NCBI RefSeq assembly: GCF_042654585.1
Contig: NZ_JBHSGR010000014.1
Coordinates: 62,001-126,000 of the forward strand
Length of the DNA stretch: 64,000 nucleotides
Direction: 5' to 3'
Source of the DNA: Geodermatophilus arenarius
GTDB taxonomy: Bacteria > Actinomycetota > Actinomycetes > Mycobacteriales > Geodermatophilaceae
Shown here: positions 1 to 8,725 of the stretch, in pieces
Layout of the letters: each line of letters begins with the position of its first letter
How positions within the stretch are numbered: position 1 is the stretch's first letter
Translations under genes and position numbers: made by a program
Notes under the pieces: model-generated
Told to the model about the DNA's origin: nothing
What the model saw: only the letters and a program-made list of their open reading frames with translations
The model's database searches: none

Positions 1-1
1 C

Positions 2-1012
2 GTGACCAACGCGCTGCGGCTGCGCCGCTTCCGCCGCCCGGCCACCGTCGCGGAGATCCTGCGCCCGCCGCTGCGTGCCCGGATCGGCCAGTACGCCTAC
101 CTGACCGGCATCGCGGTCGTCGCGCTGGCCCTGGGCGCGGGGCTGACCGCGGTGTCCCGGATGGACTTCGCCGAGCGCGGCATGAACGGGACGCTCGCCT
201 GGATGCAGGGCACCGGCATGCCGATGCGGCCGGCGATGAGCGACATGATGACCGCCGAGGTGCCGCCGACCGAGGCCGCCGACGCCGGGCTCGACGTCCG
301 GCTCGACCTGCCCGCCGCCGTCCGCCCGGGGGAGCCGGCCCGGCTGGTGGCCACCGTCGTCGACACGGGCACCGGGGAACCCGTCGAGGACCTCACCCGC
401 AGCCACGAGGCGTGGATGCACCTCATCGCCACCCGCGAGGACCTGGGCACCTTCGCCCACGTCCACCCGCAGCCCACCGGCCGGCCCGGGCAGCTCGCCG
501 TCGACGTCACGTTCCCCACCGCCGGCCGGTACGTCGTCGACACCGAGTTCCGGCGGCAGGGCGAGATGGCCGACGTGCACTCGCGGCAGGTGCTCACCGT
601 GGCCGGTACCGCGCCGGAGCCGGTGGCCCTGACGGCCGGGCCGCGGACGGTCGTCGTCGACGGCGTGCGGGTCGAGCTGGGAGGGACCGCCGAGGCCGGG
701 GGCGTGAGCGACCTGCACTTCACGTTCACCGACGCGGGGACCGGCCGGCCGGTCGACGACCTGCAGCCCTACCTGGCCGCCGCCGGGCACGTCGTGGTCA
801 TGCGCGCCGACGGGCAGACCTTCGCCCACGAGCACGCGGAGGTGGACGACGGGAACGGCCGGCCGGTGTTCGCGCTGCCGGGCCAGACGTTCGGTCCGGA
901 GCTCGACGTGCACGCCGAGTTCCCCACCGCCGGGGTCTACCGGCTGTGGGCGCAGTTCCGCCTCGCCGACGGGGACGTCATCACCGCCCCGTTCACCGTC
1001 CGGGCCCGCTGA
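2..1012 (+). CDS. membrane-anchored protein with two His-rich YtkA/FixH-like domains
   Basis: A protein of 336 aa if the GTG at base 2 is the start; the true start may lie upstream of the window. One membrane segment (about residues 31-54) is followed by two related beta-rich modules (about 98-200 and 215-335). Each carries a His motif (FAHVHP and FAHEHAE) and a PTAG-Y segment, so the gene looks internally duplicated. The layout resembles extracytoplasmic YtkA/FixH/CopC-type metal or redox proteins, and the histidines suggest copper or another metal. Function is inferred from this layout only. Confidence 0.6.
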   Translation: MTNALRLRRFRRPATVAEILRPPLRARIGQYAYLTGIAVVALALGAGLTAVSRMDFAERGMNGTLAWMQGTGMPMRPAMSDMMTAEVPPTEAADAGLDVRLDLPAAVRPGEPARLVATVVDTGTGEPVEDLTRSHEAWMHLIATREDLGTFAHVHPQPTGRPGQLAVDVTFPTAGRYVVDTEFRRQGEMADVHSRQVLTVAGTAPEPVALTAGPRTVVVDGVRVELGGTAEAGGVSDLHFTFTDAGTGRPVDDLQPYLAAAGHVVVMRADGQTFAHEHAEVDDGNGRPVFALPGQTFGPELDVHAEFPTAGVYRLWAQFRLADGDVITAPFTVRAR

Positions 1013-1231
1013 CCGGAGGAGCACCCGATGAGCACGCCCACCCCGACGCCCCGCCCGGCTCGGGCGCGGCACCCCCGGTCGCGGGTGATCGGCAGGCGCG
1101 ACCAGCCGCTGGTCCAGCGGCTCGCCGACGGACCGGCTGCTGACGACGTCGGTGCCGTCGCGTCGGCCGCGGACCGCGCGCACGGCAGGACCGGAGGACC
1201 GGACGGGCCCCGCTCACCGAGAGAGGAACGG

Positions 1232-1885
1232 ATGACCGTGCACGTGCGCCCGGCGACACCCGAGGACGTCCCGGCCGCCGCCGCGGTGCTCGCCGACGCG
1301 TTCACCGACTACCCCTGGACCCGGTGGACGGTCGACGCCGACGACCACGGCGGGCGGCTGAGGACGCTGTTCCGCCTCGATCTCTCCGCCGTCGCGGTGC
1401 CCTTCGGCCGGGTCGACCTCGGCGAGACGGCGGACGGGCTCGTGAGCGTCGCGGTCTGGATCCGCGGCACCGCGGTACCCGCGGACGTGTGGGCACGGGT
1501 CGGTCGGGCGACCACCGAGCTGGCGGGGGACCGGGCAGCGGCCGCGGCCGAGGCCGAGGCGGTGCTCGCCGGACGCCGCCTCGACGAGCCGCACGTGGCC
1601 CTCGCCAGCCTCGGCGTCGCGCGGCGTCGGCAGGGGCGGGGCCTCGGTGCCGCGACCCTGGCCCCGGGACTCGCGTGGGCCGACCACGAGGGACTGGCGG
1701 TGCACCTGGAGACCAGCGCGGAGCCCAACGTGCGCTTCTACCGCCGCCTCGGCTTCGCGGTGGTCGACGCCGTCGACCTCCCCGACGGGGGTCCGCGCAC
1801 CTGGCTGATGCGCCGTCCGCCCCGCGCGTCTGCCGCTGCCCAGGGGACCTCATCCGTGGGGTTCCCGGACGGACGGGACCGGTGA
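1232..1885 (+). CDS. GNAT family N-acetyltransferase
   Basis: 217 aa. The acetyl-CoA-binding motif A is visible as RRQGRGLGAA, followed by EPNVRFYRRLGF, the usual GNAT C-terminal region; the acceptor substrate is unknown. The ATG at 1232 is preferred because GAGAGG lies just upstream and the protein then begins directly with the GNAT fold. The same frame is open from an ATG at 1028 that also has a good ribosome-binding site (GGAGGAG), giving a 68-residue disordered extension. That upstream start may be real, or it may be the relic of a short gene fused to this one. Confidence 0.8.
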   Translation: MTVHVRPATPEDVPAAAAVLADAFTDYPWTRWTVDADDHGGRLRTLFRLDLSAVAVPFGRVDLGETADGLVSVAVWIRGTAVPADVWARVGRATTELAGDRAAAAAEAEAVLAGRRLDEPHVALASLGVARRRQGRGLGAATLAPGLAWADHEGLAVHLETSAEPNVRFYRRLGFAVVDAVDLPDGGPRTWLMRRPPRASAAAQGTSSVGFPDGRDR

Positions 1886-2467
1886 ACGTCGTGCTCCTGC
1901 GGCCCGGTACGTCCTGCGCCTGCGCCGCACCAGCGCCGCCATCCCGGCCGGCGCCCCGGTCCTCGACCTCGTCCTGCTCACCGCGCGGGTCGTGGCTCCC
2001 CGCTCCTGCCGGGAGGCCCGCGGGGCGTGGGACGGGCGGGCGACGGGACCAGCTCACGAGCAGGCGGGCGATGTAGTACTCGTCGACCGGTAGTACTCGT
2101 CGACCGCCTGCCCACCGCGGTCCAGGGCGCGGCGGCGCAGTCCCTCGACGTGGGACCCGCCCGCCGGGTGGAGCCGGACGGCGCGTCGGGAGGGAGGACG
2201 TCGACGGGAGTCAGCCCCCGAGGTCCGAGCCGACGGCGGCCCCGAGGTCAAAGGAACCTCCGGCGGTGTGGCCGGCGAGCCGTTCGGCCAGGGGCCCCGG
2301 GGACTCCTCGCGTTCTCCCGGTTCGAGGAGCATGCACGGCGACTGACGGTCCCGGCGGAGCTGCAGTGCCAGCAGTGCCAGCCGTGCCGGCAGCGCCGGG
2401 GCGTCCTCCGGGCCGGCGCGCCGGACGGCGGACCCGGGGGAGGTCGCTGCGTCGGCGCGCCCGCCGG
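1886..2467. other. gap with no recognisable gene; possible eroded coding sequence
   Basis: About 580 bases between the GNAT and the ABC permease. A + frame from about 1877 to a TAG at about 2091 and a - frame ending near 2250 both show coding-like third-position GC. Neither has a clear start or a match I recognise. A 17-bp tandem repeat sits at 2074-2106. This may be decayed genes. Confidence 0.4.
2074..2106. repeat. two tandem copies of a 16-bp unit
   Basis: The unit TAGTACTCGTCGACCG occurs at 2074-2089 and again at 2091-2106, period 17. It is the only AT-richer patch in the gap. It could be a regulatory site or a slippage duplication. Confidence 0.85.
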
Positions 2468-3181
2468 TCAGGGGATGTCCCGGGGGAGGACGAACCGGCC
2501 GGCGACGACGGTGGCGATCACCGCGTAGGCGGCCAGGGCGATCGCGCCGTGGACCGGGTCCCCGCTGCCGGCCAGGCCCACGGTCGCGTTGACGGCGCCC
2601 ATCGGCAGGTAGGTGGACGGGACGAGGAGGCCGGCGAGGTTCTCGCCGACCACCGCCCAGACCATGAGCCCGACGATCCCGGCGACGGTCGACCGGGCCG
2701 CGTAGCCGACGCTCACGCCCAGGACGGCGGCGAGGGGGGCGGCGAGCGCGGGGGTGGCGACCAGCCCCACCGCGTCGGCGGTCGGTCCGGCCGGCAGGCC
2801 GCGGGCGTCGCCGATCGCGGAGGCGAGGACCCAGGACAGCACCCCGGTGAGGGCGCCGGTGACGGCGGCGAAGGCCGCGTAGGTCACCTGCCGGGCGGCG
2901 AAGACGTCGAGGCGCCGCGGGCGGACGAGGAAGGTCGACTCCGCCGTCCGGTGCTGGTGGTCGCTGGAGCCGCCCAGGATGCCGAGCACGAGCACGGTGA
3001 CCGCGGCCAGGACGCCGGGGATCCGGACGGCCTCGGCGAGGTCCTCGGCCACGTCGTGCGGGGCCGTCCCGAAGGCGAGGCCGACCAGCAGGCCGGTCAG
3101 CGTCAGGACCACGGCGACCGCGATCAGCGGTGCGGGGACGGTGCGCAGCCGGATCTGCTCGGCGCGCAGGAGAGCGGTCAT
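2468..3181 (-). CDS. ABC-2 type transporter permease
   Basis: 237 aa with about six hydrophobic segments and the general layout of an ABC-2 exporter permease. Its ATG overlaps the stop codon of the upstream ATPase gene (ATGA), so the two are translationally coupled and should form one exporter, with this protein as the membrane channel. The substrate is unknown. The divergent neighbour is a NarL-type two-component system, an arrangement common for stress- or drug-responsive exporters. Confidence 0.85.
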   Translation of the reverse strand: MTALLRAEQIRLRTVPAPLIAVAVVLTLTGLLVGLAFGTAPHDVAEDLAEAVRIPGVLAAVTVLVLGILGGSSDHQHRTAESTFLVRPRRLDVFAARQVTYAAFAAVTGALTGVLSWVLASAIGDARGLPAGPTADAVGLVATPALAAPLAAVLGVSVGYAARSTVAGIVGLMVWAVVGENLAGLLVPSTYLPMGAVNATVGLAGSGDPVHGAIALAAYAVIATVVAGRFVLPRDIP

Positions 3182-4092
3182 CGGGGGTCTCCGGTCCGGG
3201 TGGTGCCGTGCTCGGACACGAGGGAGAAGAAGAGGTCCTCGAGGGACGCCGTCGACGACCCCAGCGCGTACAGCGGGATCCCGGCTGCGGCCGCTGCCTC
3301 GGCCACCGCCTCCTGGGAGAGACCGCGGACCTCGATCCGGTCCTCGGCCGGCGAGGTGGCCATCGCCCCCGCGGTCGCGAGGAGGGGGACGAGCCGGCCG
3401 GCCTGCGGTGTCCGGACGGTCACGACCGTCTCCGGAGCCCGCACCAGGTCGGCCAGCGGTCCCTGGGCGACCAGGCGGCCGGAGCGGATGACGACGATGT
3501 CGTCGACGGTGGACTCCACTTCGGCGAGCACGTGGCTGGAGACCAGCACGGTGCGTCCCTCCGCGGCGAGGTGGCGCAGGAAGCCGCGCAGCCAGCGGAT
3601 GCCGTCGGGATCCAGGCCGTTGGCCGGTTCGTCCAGGACGAGGACGCGGGGGTCGCCGAGCAGGGCCGCGGCCAGACCGAGGCGCTGCTGCATGCCGAGG
3701 CTGTAGCCGCTCGCCCGCCGGTCGGCGGCGTCGGTCAGTCCGACCAGCTCCAGGACCTCGTCGACCCGCTCGGCGGGGAGGGAGGCCATCGCGGCGAGCA
3801 CGCGCAGGTGTCCCCGGCCGGTGCGGCGCGGGTGGAAGGCCCCCGTCGAGAGCACCGCACCCACCGCGCGCACCGGCTCGGGCAGGTCACGGACGGCCAC
3901 ACCGTCGACCGTGGCCCGGCCCGACGTCGGCGTGACCAGGCCCATCAGCATGCGCAGCGTGGTGGTCTTCCCCGCGCCGTTGGGGCCGAGGAAGCCGAGG
4001 ACCCGCCCGGCCTCGGCGGTGAACGTGAGGTCCTCCACCGCCGTCAGCTCGCCGTACCGCTTCGTCAGCCCGCGCACCTCGATGACCGCCAT
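3178..4092 (-). CDS. ABC transporter ATP-binding protein
   Basis: 304 aa from the ATG at 4092, chosen because GGGAGGAGC lies 7 nt upstream and the protein then begins MAVIEVRGLTKRY. A longer frame to 4194 would add an unlikely Pro-rich extension. Walker A GPNGAGKTT is at about residues 36-44, the signature YSLGMQQR follows, and Walker B is VLVLDEPANGLD. It energises the permease encoded by the overlapping downstream gene. A possible -10 box TAGCGT lies at 4137-4142 (minus strand). Confidence 0.93.
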   Translation of the reverse strand: MAVIEVRGLTKRYGELTAVEDLTFTAEAGRVLGFLGPNGAGKTTTLRMLMGLVTPTSGRATVDGVAVRDLPEPVRAVGAVLSTGAFHPRRTGRGHLRVLAAMASLPAERVDEVLELVGLTDAADRRASGYSLGMQQRLGLAAALLGDPRVLVLDEPANGLDPDGIRWLRGFLRHLAAEGRTVLVSSHVLAEVESTVDDIVVIRSGRLVAQGPLADLVRAPETVVTVRTPQAGRLVPLLATAGAMATSPAEDRIEVRGLSQEAVAEAAAAAGIPLYALGSSTASLEDLFFSLVSEHGTTRTGDPR

Positions 4093-4357
4093 CGCAGCGC
4101 TCCTCCCGCTCGTCGCTCGTCCGTCAACGGCCGGGAACGCTAGGAGCGGTGCCGACGACGGGGCATCGTCCAGCGGTCGGGTCCTCGGGGTCACCGACGG
4201 GAGCAGCCGGGCGCTCGGACTGCCCCGGCGGTCGTAGCCCTCGCTCCTCCGCCGGCCCGGACACCTGCGCGGGCAGCCGGTGAACCGCGACGGGTCAGAC
4301 CCGCGGCGTACGCCGATCTCCTCCCGGCGGGGCAGGCAGAGCGCCCGCCGGCGTTCC

Positions 4358-4363
4358 TACAGT
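4358..4363 (+). promoter_or_regulatory. -10 box of the histidine kinase gene (leaderless)
   Basis: TACAGT lies 6 nt before the GTG at 4370, the spacing expected for a leaderless actinobacterial mRNA. No ribosome-binding site precedes that GTG. Confidence 0.55.
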
Positions 4364-4369
4364 GGCCGG

Positions 4370-5611
4370 GTGCCCGGAGGACGTCCCGATCGTGTGCGCC
4401 GGGCGCTGCCCTGGGCGGTGGACGGGGTCCTCACCGCCGCCCTGGCCGTCCTGCACGCCGGCCGGCTGCTCGGCGCGCCGACGGCCGCGGTGGGGGAGCG
4501 GCCGATCGACGCACTCGCCTGGGTCCTGGGGGCGGCGGCCACGCTGCCCGTCCTGGCCCGTCGGTGGGTGCCGTGGACCGTCCTGGTCCTCACGTCCTCG
4601 GCGATGGTCGGCTTCGTCGCGCTGGGCTACCCGCCCTCCCTGTCCGGGTACGCGGTGCTGGTCGCCCTCTACGGCGTGGCAGCGCAGTGTCCCCGGCGGC
4701 TGTCCGTGCCCGCGGTGCTGTTCGCGGCCCTGCCGATGCTCGTCGTGTACCTGCAGTGGAGCGCGGAGTACACCTGGGGCTCGGCGCTCCAGGACGCGCT
4801 GCTGGCCGGCGCGGCCTGGTCGCTGGGCGACGCCGCGCGGACCCGCCGGCTGCAGGCCGACGCGCTGGCGGAGCGGGCCAGGGAGGCGGAGCTGAACCGC
4901 GAGGCCCACGGTCGCGAGGCGGTGGCCCAGGAGCGGCTGCGCATCGCCCGGGAGCTGCACGACGTGATGGCGCACAGCATGAGCGTCATCGCCGTCCAGG
5001 CCGGGGTCGGCCGGCACGTGATGGACCGGGACCCGGAGACGGCCCGCAAGGCGCTCGGTGTCATCGAGGACAGCAGCCGCCGCACGCTCACCGAGATGCG
5101 GCAGCTGCTGGGCGTCCTCCGTGTCGACGACGGATCGGTGGCGGGGTCCGGCGGCACCGTGCCCGCCCCGGCCGACCGCGCACCGCAGCCGGGTCTGGAC
5201 CGGCTCGAGGAGCTCCTCGCCGGTGCGCGGGCGACCGGGCTGGTGGTGACGCTGACGGTGACCGGGACGGCCCGGTCGTTGTCGCCGCAGCTGGACCTCG
5301 CCGCTTATCGCATCCTGCAGGAGGGGCTGACCAACGCCGCCAAGCACGCGGGCCCGGCGGAGATCCGGGTCGTCCTCGACTGGCAGGGCACCGACCTGGT
5401 CATCGACGTCAGCGACGACGGACGCGGCCCGGTCGGTGGGCGGAGGAGCCGGACCCCCGGCGGTGGCTACGGGCTGATCGGCCTGCGGGAGCGCGCCACG
5501 TCCGTCGGCGGCGAGCTGCACGCGGGGCCCGAGCCCCGCGGGGGCTTCCGGATCCGCGCCCGGCTGCCCCTGGAGGCGGAGAGCGCGACCACCTCCGGGA
5601 GCGGTTCGTGA
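4370..5611 (+). CDS. NarL-family sensor histidine kinase
   Basis: 413 aa. Five or six N-terminal hydrophobic segments form a membrane sensor with little extracytoplasmic sequence. The DHp domain follows, with phospho-acceptor motif ARELHDVMAHS, then an HATPase domain with an N-box (EGLTNAAKH) and G-boxes (DDGRG and GYGLIGLRER). It phosphorylates the response regulator encoded immediately downstream, with which it overlaps (GTGA). The GTG at 4370 is preferred over an in-frame upstream start at 4280 because of the -10 box 6 nt ahead. Its probable targets are the divergent ABC exporter or the downstream MMPL transporter. Confidence 0.9.
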   Translation: MPGGRPDRVRRALPWAVDGVLTAALAVLHAGRLLGAPTAAVGERPIDALAWVLGAAATLPVLARRWVPWTVLVLTSSAMVGFVALGYPPSLSGYAVLVALYGVAAQCPRRLSVPAVLFAALPMLVVYLQWSAEYTWGSALQDALLAGAAWSLGDAARTRRLQADALAERAREAELNREAHGREAVAQERLRIARELHDVMAHSMSVIAVQAGVGRHVMDRDPETARKALGVIEDSSRRTLTEMRQLLGVLRVDDGSVAGSGGTVPAPADRAPQPGLDRLEELLAGARATGLVVTLTVTGTARSLSPQLDLAAYRILQEGLTNAAKHAGPAEIRVVLDWQGTDLVIDVSDDGRGPVGGRRSRTPGGGYGLIGLRERATSVGGELHAGPEPRGGFRIRARLPLEAESATTSGSGS

Positions 5612-6291
5612 CCATCCGGGTGCTCGTCGTCGACGACCAGGAACTCGTGCGCGCCGGCTTCAGCGCGCTGCTGCGCAACGACGGCATCGAGGTCGTCGCC
5701 GAGGGCGGGAACGGGCGGCAGGCGGTGGAGCTGGCGCAGCGGCACCGGCCCGACGTCGTCCTGATGGACGTGCGGATGCCGGTCATGGACGGCATCGAGG
5801 CCACCCGGACCATCCTCGGCAACTGGCCGGCCGCCGACGGCGAGCCGCCCCGGATCATGATGCTGACGACCTTCGACCTGGACGACTACGTGTTCGCGGC
5901 GCTGCGCGCCGGCGCCGCCGGGTTCCTGCTCAAGGACACCCGGCCGGCCGAGCTGCTGGACGCGGTCCGGGTCATCGCGCGCGGGGAGGCCCTGCTCTCG
6001 CCGGGGATCACCCGCAAGTTGATCGCCGAGTTCGCCCGGCAGCCGGCTCCCGCCGCGCGGCCGACCGGGGGGCAGCTGCGGGAGCTCACCGAGCGCGAGG
6101 TCGACGTGCTGCGGCTGGTGGGGACCGGCCGCAGCAACCAGGAGATCGCCGCCGAGCTGTTCGTCAGCGAGGCCACGGTCAAGACCCACCTCGGCCGCGT
6201 CATGGCCAAGCTGCACCTGTCCAGCCGCGCACAGGCCGTCGTGGTCGCCTACGAGAGCGGCCTGGTGAGGGCCGGCTCGCAGGGCGGGTAG
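5608..6291 (+). CDS. NarL/LuxR-family response regulator
   Basis: 227 aa starting at a GTG that overlaps the kinase stop codon. The receiver has the acidic VVDDQE motif, phospho-acceptor Asp in VVLMDVRMPVMDG and the conserved Lys in GFLLKDT. The C-terminal LuxR helix-turn-helix includes LTEREVDVLRLVGTGRSNQEIA and KTHLGRVMAKL. All key receiver residues are present, unlike the paralogue at 10376. It forms a cognate pair with the upstream kinase. Confidence 0.94.
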   Translation: MTIRVLVVDDQELVRAGFSALLRNDGIEVVAEGGNGRQAVELAQRHRPDVVLMDVRMPVMDGIEATRTILGNWPAADGEPPRIMMLTTFDLDDYVFAALRAGAAGFLLKDTRPAELLDAVRVIARGEALLSPGITRKLIAEFARQPAPAARPTGGQLRELTEREVDVLRLVGTGRSNQEIAAELFVSEATVKTHLGRVMAKLHLSSRAQAVVVAYESGLVRAGSQGG

Positions 6292-6401
6292 GACGCGATC
6301 CGACCGCCGTCACCCGCTGGTCGTACACCTCCGGAGGCAGGGCGACGCCCTTCGTGATCAACCGCGGGGGCGACGCGCGCCGGGCCGCGGATCGGCAGGG
6401 T

Positions 6402-6434
6402 CTGTCGTCGAACTCGATCACCGGGAGACGACAG
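6402..6434 (+). promoter_or_regulatory. hairpin that encloses the ribosome-binding site of the MMPL gene
   Basis: CTGTCGTC (6402-6409) and GACGACAG (6427-6434) are perfect complements. The purine-rich GGGA at 6423-6426 lies in the loop and the right arm ends on the first base of the GTG start. Folding in the mRNA would mask the translation start, so translational control is possible. Confidence 0.5.
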
Positions 6435-8671
6435 TGGACGTATCGCGCAACCTCGCCGGCCGGATGGGGCGGTGGAGCGCCCGGCACCGGAAGACGGCGG
6501 TGCTCGGCTGGCTGGCCTTCGTGGTCCTGGCCGTGGTCCTCGGCGGCCTGCTGCCGCGGGGGGAACTGACTCCTGCGGAGGAGCTGCTGGGGGCGCCCGC
6601 GCAGGCGCAGCGGATCCTCGACGACAACGGCTGGGAGGAGCCGGCGTCGGAGATGGTCCTGGTGCAGCGGGAGGACGGCGTGTCCGAGGCCGCCGCGACC
6701 GCCGCGCTGACCGACCTGGTCGCGGTCCTCCAGCACACGCCGTCGGTGGAGAGCGTGCACAGCCCGCTGGACGGCGCGCCACTCGTGTCCGCCGACGGCC
6801 GGTCCGCCCTGGTGACCTTCGACGTCGCGGGCGACCCCGAGGACGCCGACGCGAGGATCGGTCCCATCCAGGGCGCGGTCGCCGCGGTGGCCGCCGAGCA
6901 CGACGACGTCCGGGTGGAGCAGTTCGGGGGCACCAGCGCGGGGGTGGCGCTCGACGAGACCATCGCCGGCGACTTCCAGCGCGCGGAGCTGCTGTCGATC
7001 CCGATCACGCTGGCCGTGCTGCTGCTGACCTTCGGCGCCCTGGTGGCCGCGGTCCTCCCGCTGGTCTTCGCGCTCACGGCGTTCGTCGGGGCGCTCGGGC
7101 TGCTCAGCCTGACCAGCCAGATCTGGCACGTCGACCAGAGCGCACAGATCGTCATGCTGCTCATCGGGCTGGCCGTCGGCGTGGACTACTCGCTCTTCTA
7201 CCTCAAGCGGGAACGCGAGGAACGCGCGCGGGGTCTCGGGTCGGTCGACGCCCTCGACGTCGCCGCGGCCACCTCCGGACGGTCGGTGCTGGTCTCCGGC
7301 ATCACGGTGGTGGTGGCGATGGCCGGCATGTTCCTCACCGGCTTCTCGGTCTTCACCGGCATGGCCTCGGCCACGATCCTGGTCGTCGCCACGTCCGTGG
7401 TCGGCTCGCTGACCGTGCTCCCGGCGCTGATGAGCTGGCTGGGCGACCGGGTGGAGAAGGGGCGCCTGCCGTTCCTCCGCCGCCGCGAGGCCGGCCCCGG
7501 CCGGTTCTGGCCGCTGGTGCTCGGGGCGGTGCTGCGCCGGCCGCTGGTCGCCGTGGTGACCGCCGGGGCGGCGCTGGTCGCCCTCGCCGTGCCGGCGTTG
7601 TCGATGGACCTGCGCAGCGAGGGCATCGAGGACCTGCCGCGGGACCTCGCGGTCATGCAGACCTACGACCGGATCACCGCGGCCTTCCCCGGCGGCCCCG
7701 CGCCGGCCGAGGTCGTCATCGAGGCGGCCGACGTCACCGCTCCCGAGGTGCAGGGGGCGATCGCCGACCTCCGGGAACGGGCGCTGGCCACCGGGCGGAT
7801 GAACGAGCCGGTCGGGGTGGAGACCGACGAGGCCGGCACGGTGGCGGTCGTCAGCGTGCCGCTGGTCGGCGACGGCGAGGAACAGGCCTCCCGCGACGCC
7901 CTCGCCACCCTGACCGAGGACGTCGTCCCGGCGACGGTCGGCGCGCTCGACGACGTCACCGTGGTCGTCTCCGGCAACACCGCGTACTCGGTGGCCTTCG
8001 ACCAGCTCATGGCCGAGCGCACCCCGTGGGTCTTCGGGTTCGTGCTGCTGCTGGCCTTCGTGCTGCTGCTGGTGTCGTTCCGGTCGGTCGTCGTGGCCCT
8101 GACCGCGATCGTGCTCAACCTGCTCAGCGTGGCCGCCGCCTACGGCGCGCTGGTGCTGGTGTTCGAGGAGGGCTGGGGCGCCGGCCTCATCGGGCTCGAC
8201 CGGACCGGGGGGATCGTGAACTGGATCCCGCTGTTCCTCTTCGTCATCCTCTTCGGGCTGTCGATGGACTACCACGTGTTCATCCTCAGCCGGGTCCGGG
8301 AGGGCTACGACCGCGGCGCGGACACCCGGGAGGCGATCACCCAGGGCATCACGAGGTCCGCGGGAGTGGTCACCAGCGCCGCGGTGATCATGGTGTTCGT
8401 CTTCCTCACCTTCGTGACGCTGTCGCTGACTAGCATGAAGCAGATCGGGCTCGGGCTGGCCATCGCGGTGCTGCTGGACGCCACCGTCGTCCGCGCGGTC
8501 CTGCTGCCGGCGGTCATGCGGCTGCTCGGGGACGCGAACTGGTACCTGCCCCGGTGGCTGCGCTGGCTGCCGACCCTGCGGCACGACGTCGACCCGCTCC
8601 CGGTGCCGGCTTCCGTACCCGCTCCTCGGGACCCCGAGGAGGAGCAGGCCCTGGCCCTCAGCAGGGACTGA
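6434..8671 (+). CDS. MMPL/RND-family transporter
   Basis: 745 aa with the duplicated MMPL architecture: an N-terminal segment, an extracytoplasmic domain, five or six membrane helices, and then the same again. Each half has the proton-relay Asp-Tyr motif (GVDYSLFYLKRE and SMDYHVFILSRVRE). Members export lipids or small hydrophobic molecules using the proton gradient. It lies 142 bp after the response-regulator gene in the same direction, so co-regulation is plausible. The GTG start is embedded in the hairpin at 6402-6434. The C-terminal tail is short and acidic. Confidence 0.92.
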   Translation: MDVSRNLAGRMGRWSARHRKTAVLGWLAFVVLAVVLGGLLPRGELTPAEELLGAPAQAQRILDDNGWEEPASEMVLVQREDGVSEAAATAALTDLVAVLQHTPSVESVHSPLDGAPLVSADGRSALVTFDVAGDPEDADARIGPIQGAVAAVAAEHDDVRVEQFGGTSAGVALDETIAGDFQRAELLSIPITLAVLLLTFGALVAAVLPLVFALTAFVGALGLLSLTSQIWHVDQSAQIVMLLIGLAVGVDYSLFYLKREREERARGLGSVDALDVAAATSGRSVLVSGITVVVAMAGMFLTGFSVFTGMASATILVVATSVVGSLTVLPALMSWLGDRVEKGRLPFLRRREAGPGRFWPLVLGAVLRRPLVAVVTAGAALVALAVPALSMDLRSEGIEDLPRDLAVMQTYDRITAAFPGGPAPAEVVIEAADVTAPEVQGAIADLRERALATGRMNEPVGVETDEAGTVAVVSVPLVGDGEEQASRDALATLTEDVVPATVGALDDVTVVVSGNTAYSVAFDQLMAERTPWVFGFVLLLAFVLLLVSFRSVVVALTAIVLNLLSVAAAYGALVLVFEEGWGAGLIGLDRTGGIVNWIPLFLFVILFGLSMDYHVFILSRVREGYDRGADTREAITQGITRSAGVVTSAAVIMVFVFLTFVTLSLTSMKQIGLGLAIAVLLDATVVRAVLLPAVMRLLGDANWYLPRWLRWLPTLRHDVDPLPVPASVPAPRDPEEEQALALSRD

Positions 8672-8680
8672 CCCGTCGCG

Positions 8681-8714
8681 CCGGGGCGCCGTCCGTGGCC
8701 GGACGGCGCCCCGG
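8681..8714. terminator. bidirectional terminator hairpin
   Basis: A perfect 14-bp inverted repeat with a 6-nt loop lies exactly between the convergent MMPL and hypothetical genes. There is no U-tract, as is usual in high-GC actinobacteria. Confidence 0.8.
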
Positions 8715-8725
8715 TGTGCGTCGGG

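Noticed and set aside
2074..2106. CRISPR-like repeat
   Set aside because: Two abutting 16-bp units without spacers and no cas genes nearby.
2027..3706. 559-codon plus frame through the ABC genes
   Set aside because: Shadow of the minus-strand ABC permease and ATPase; no start signal or domain.
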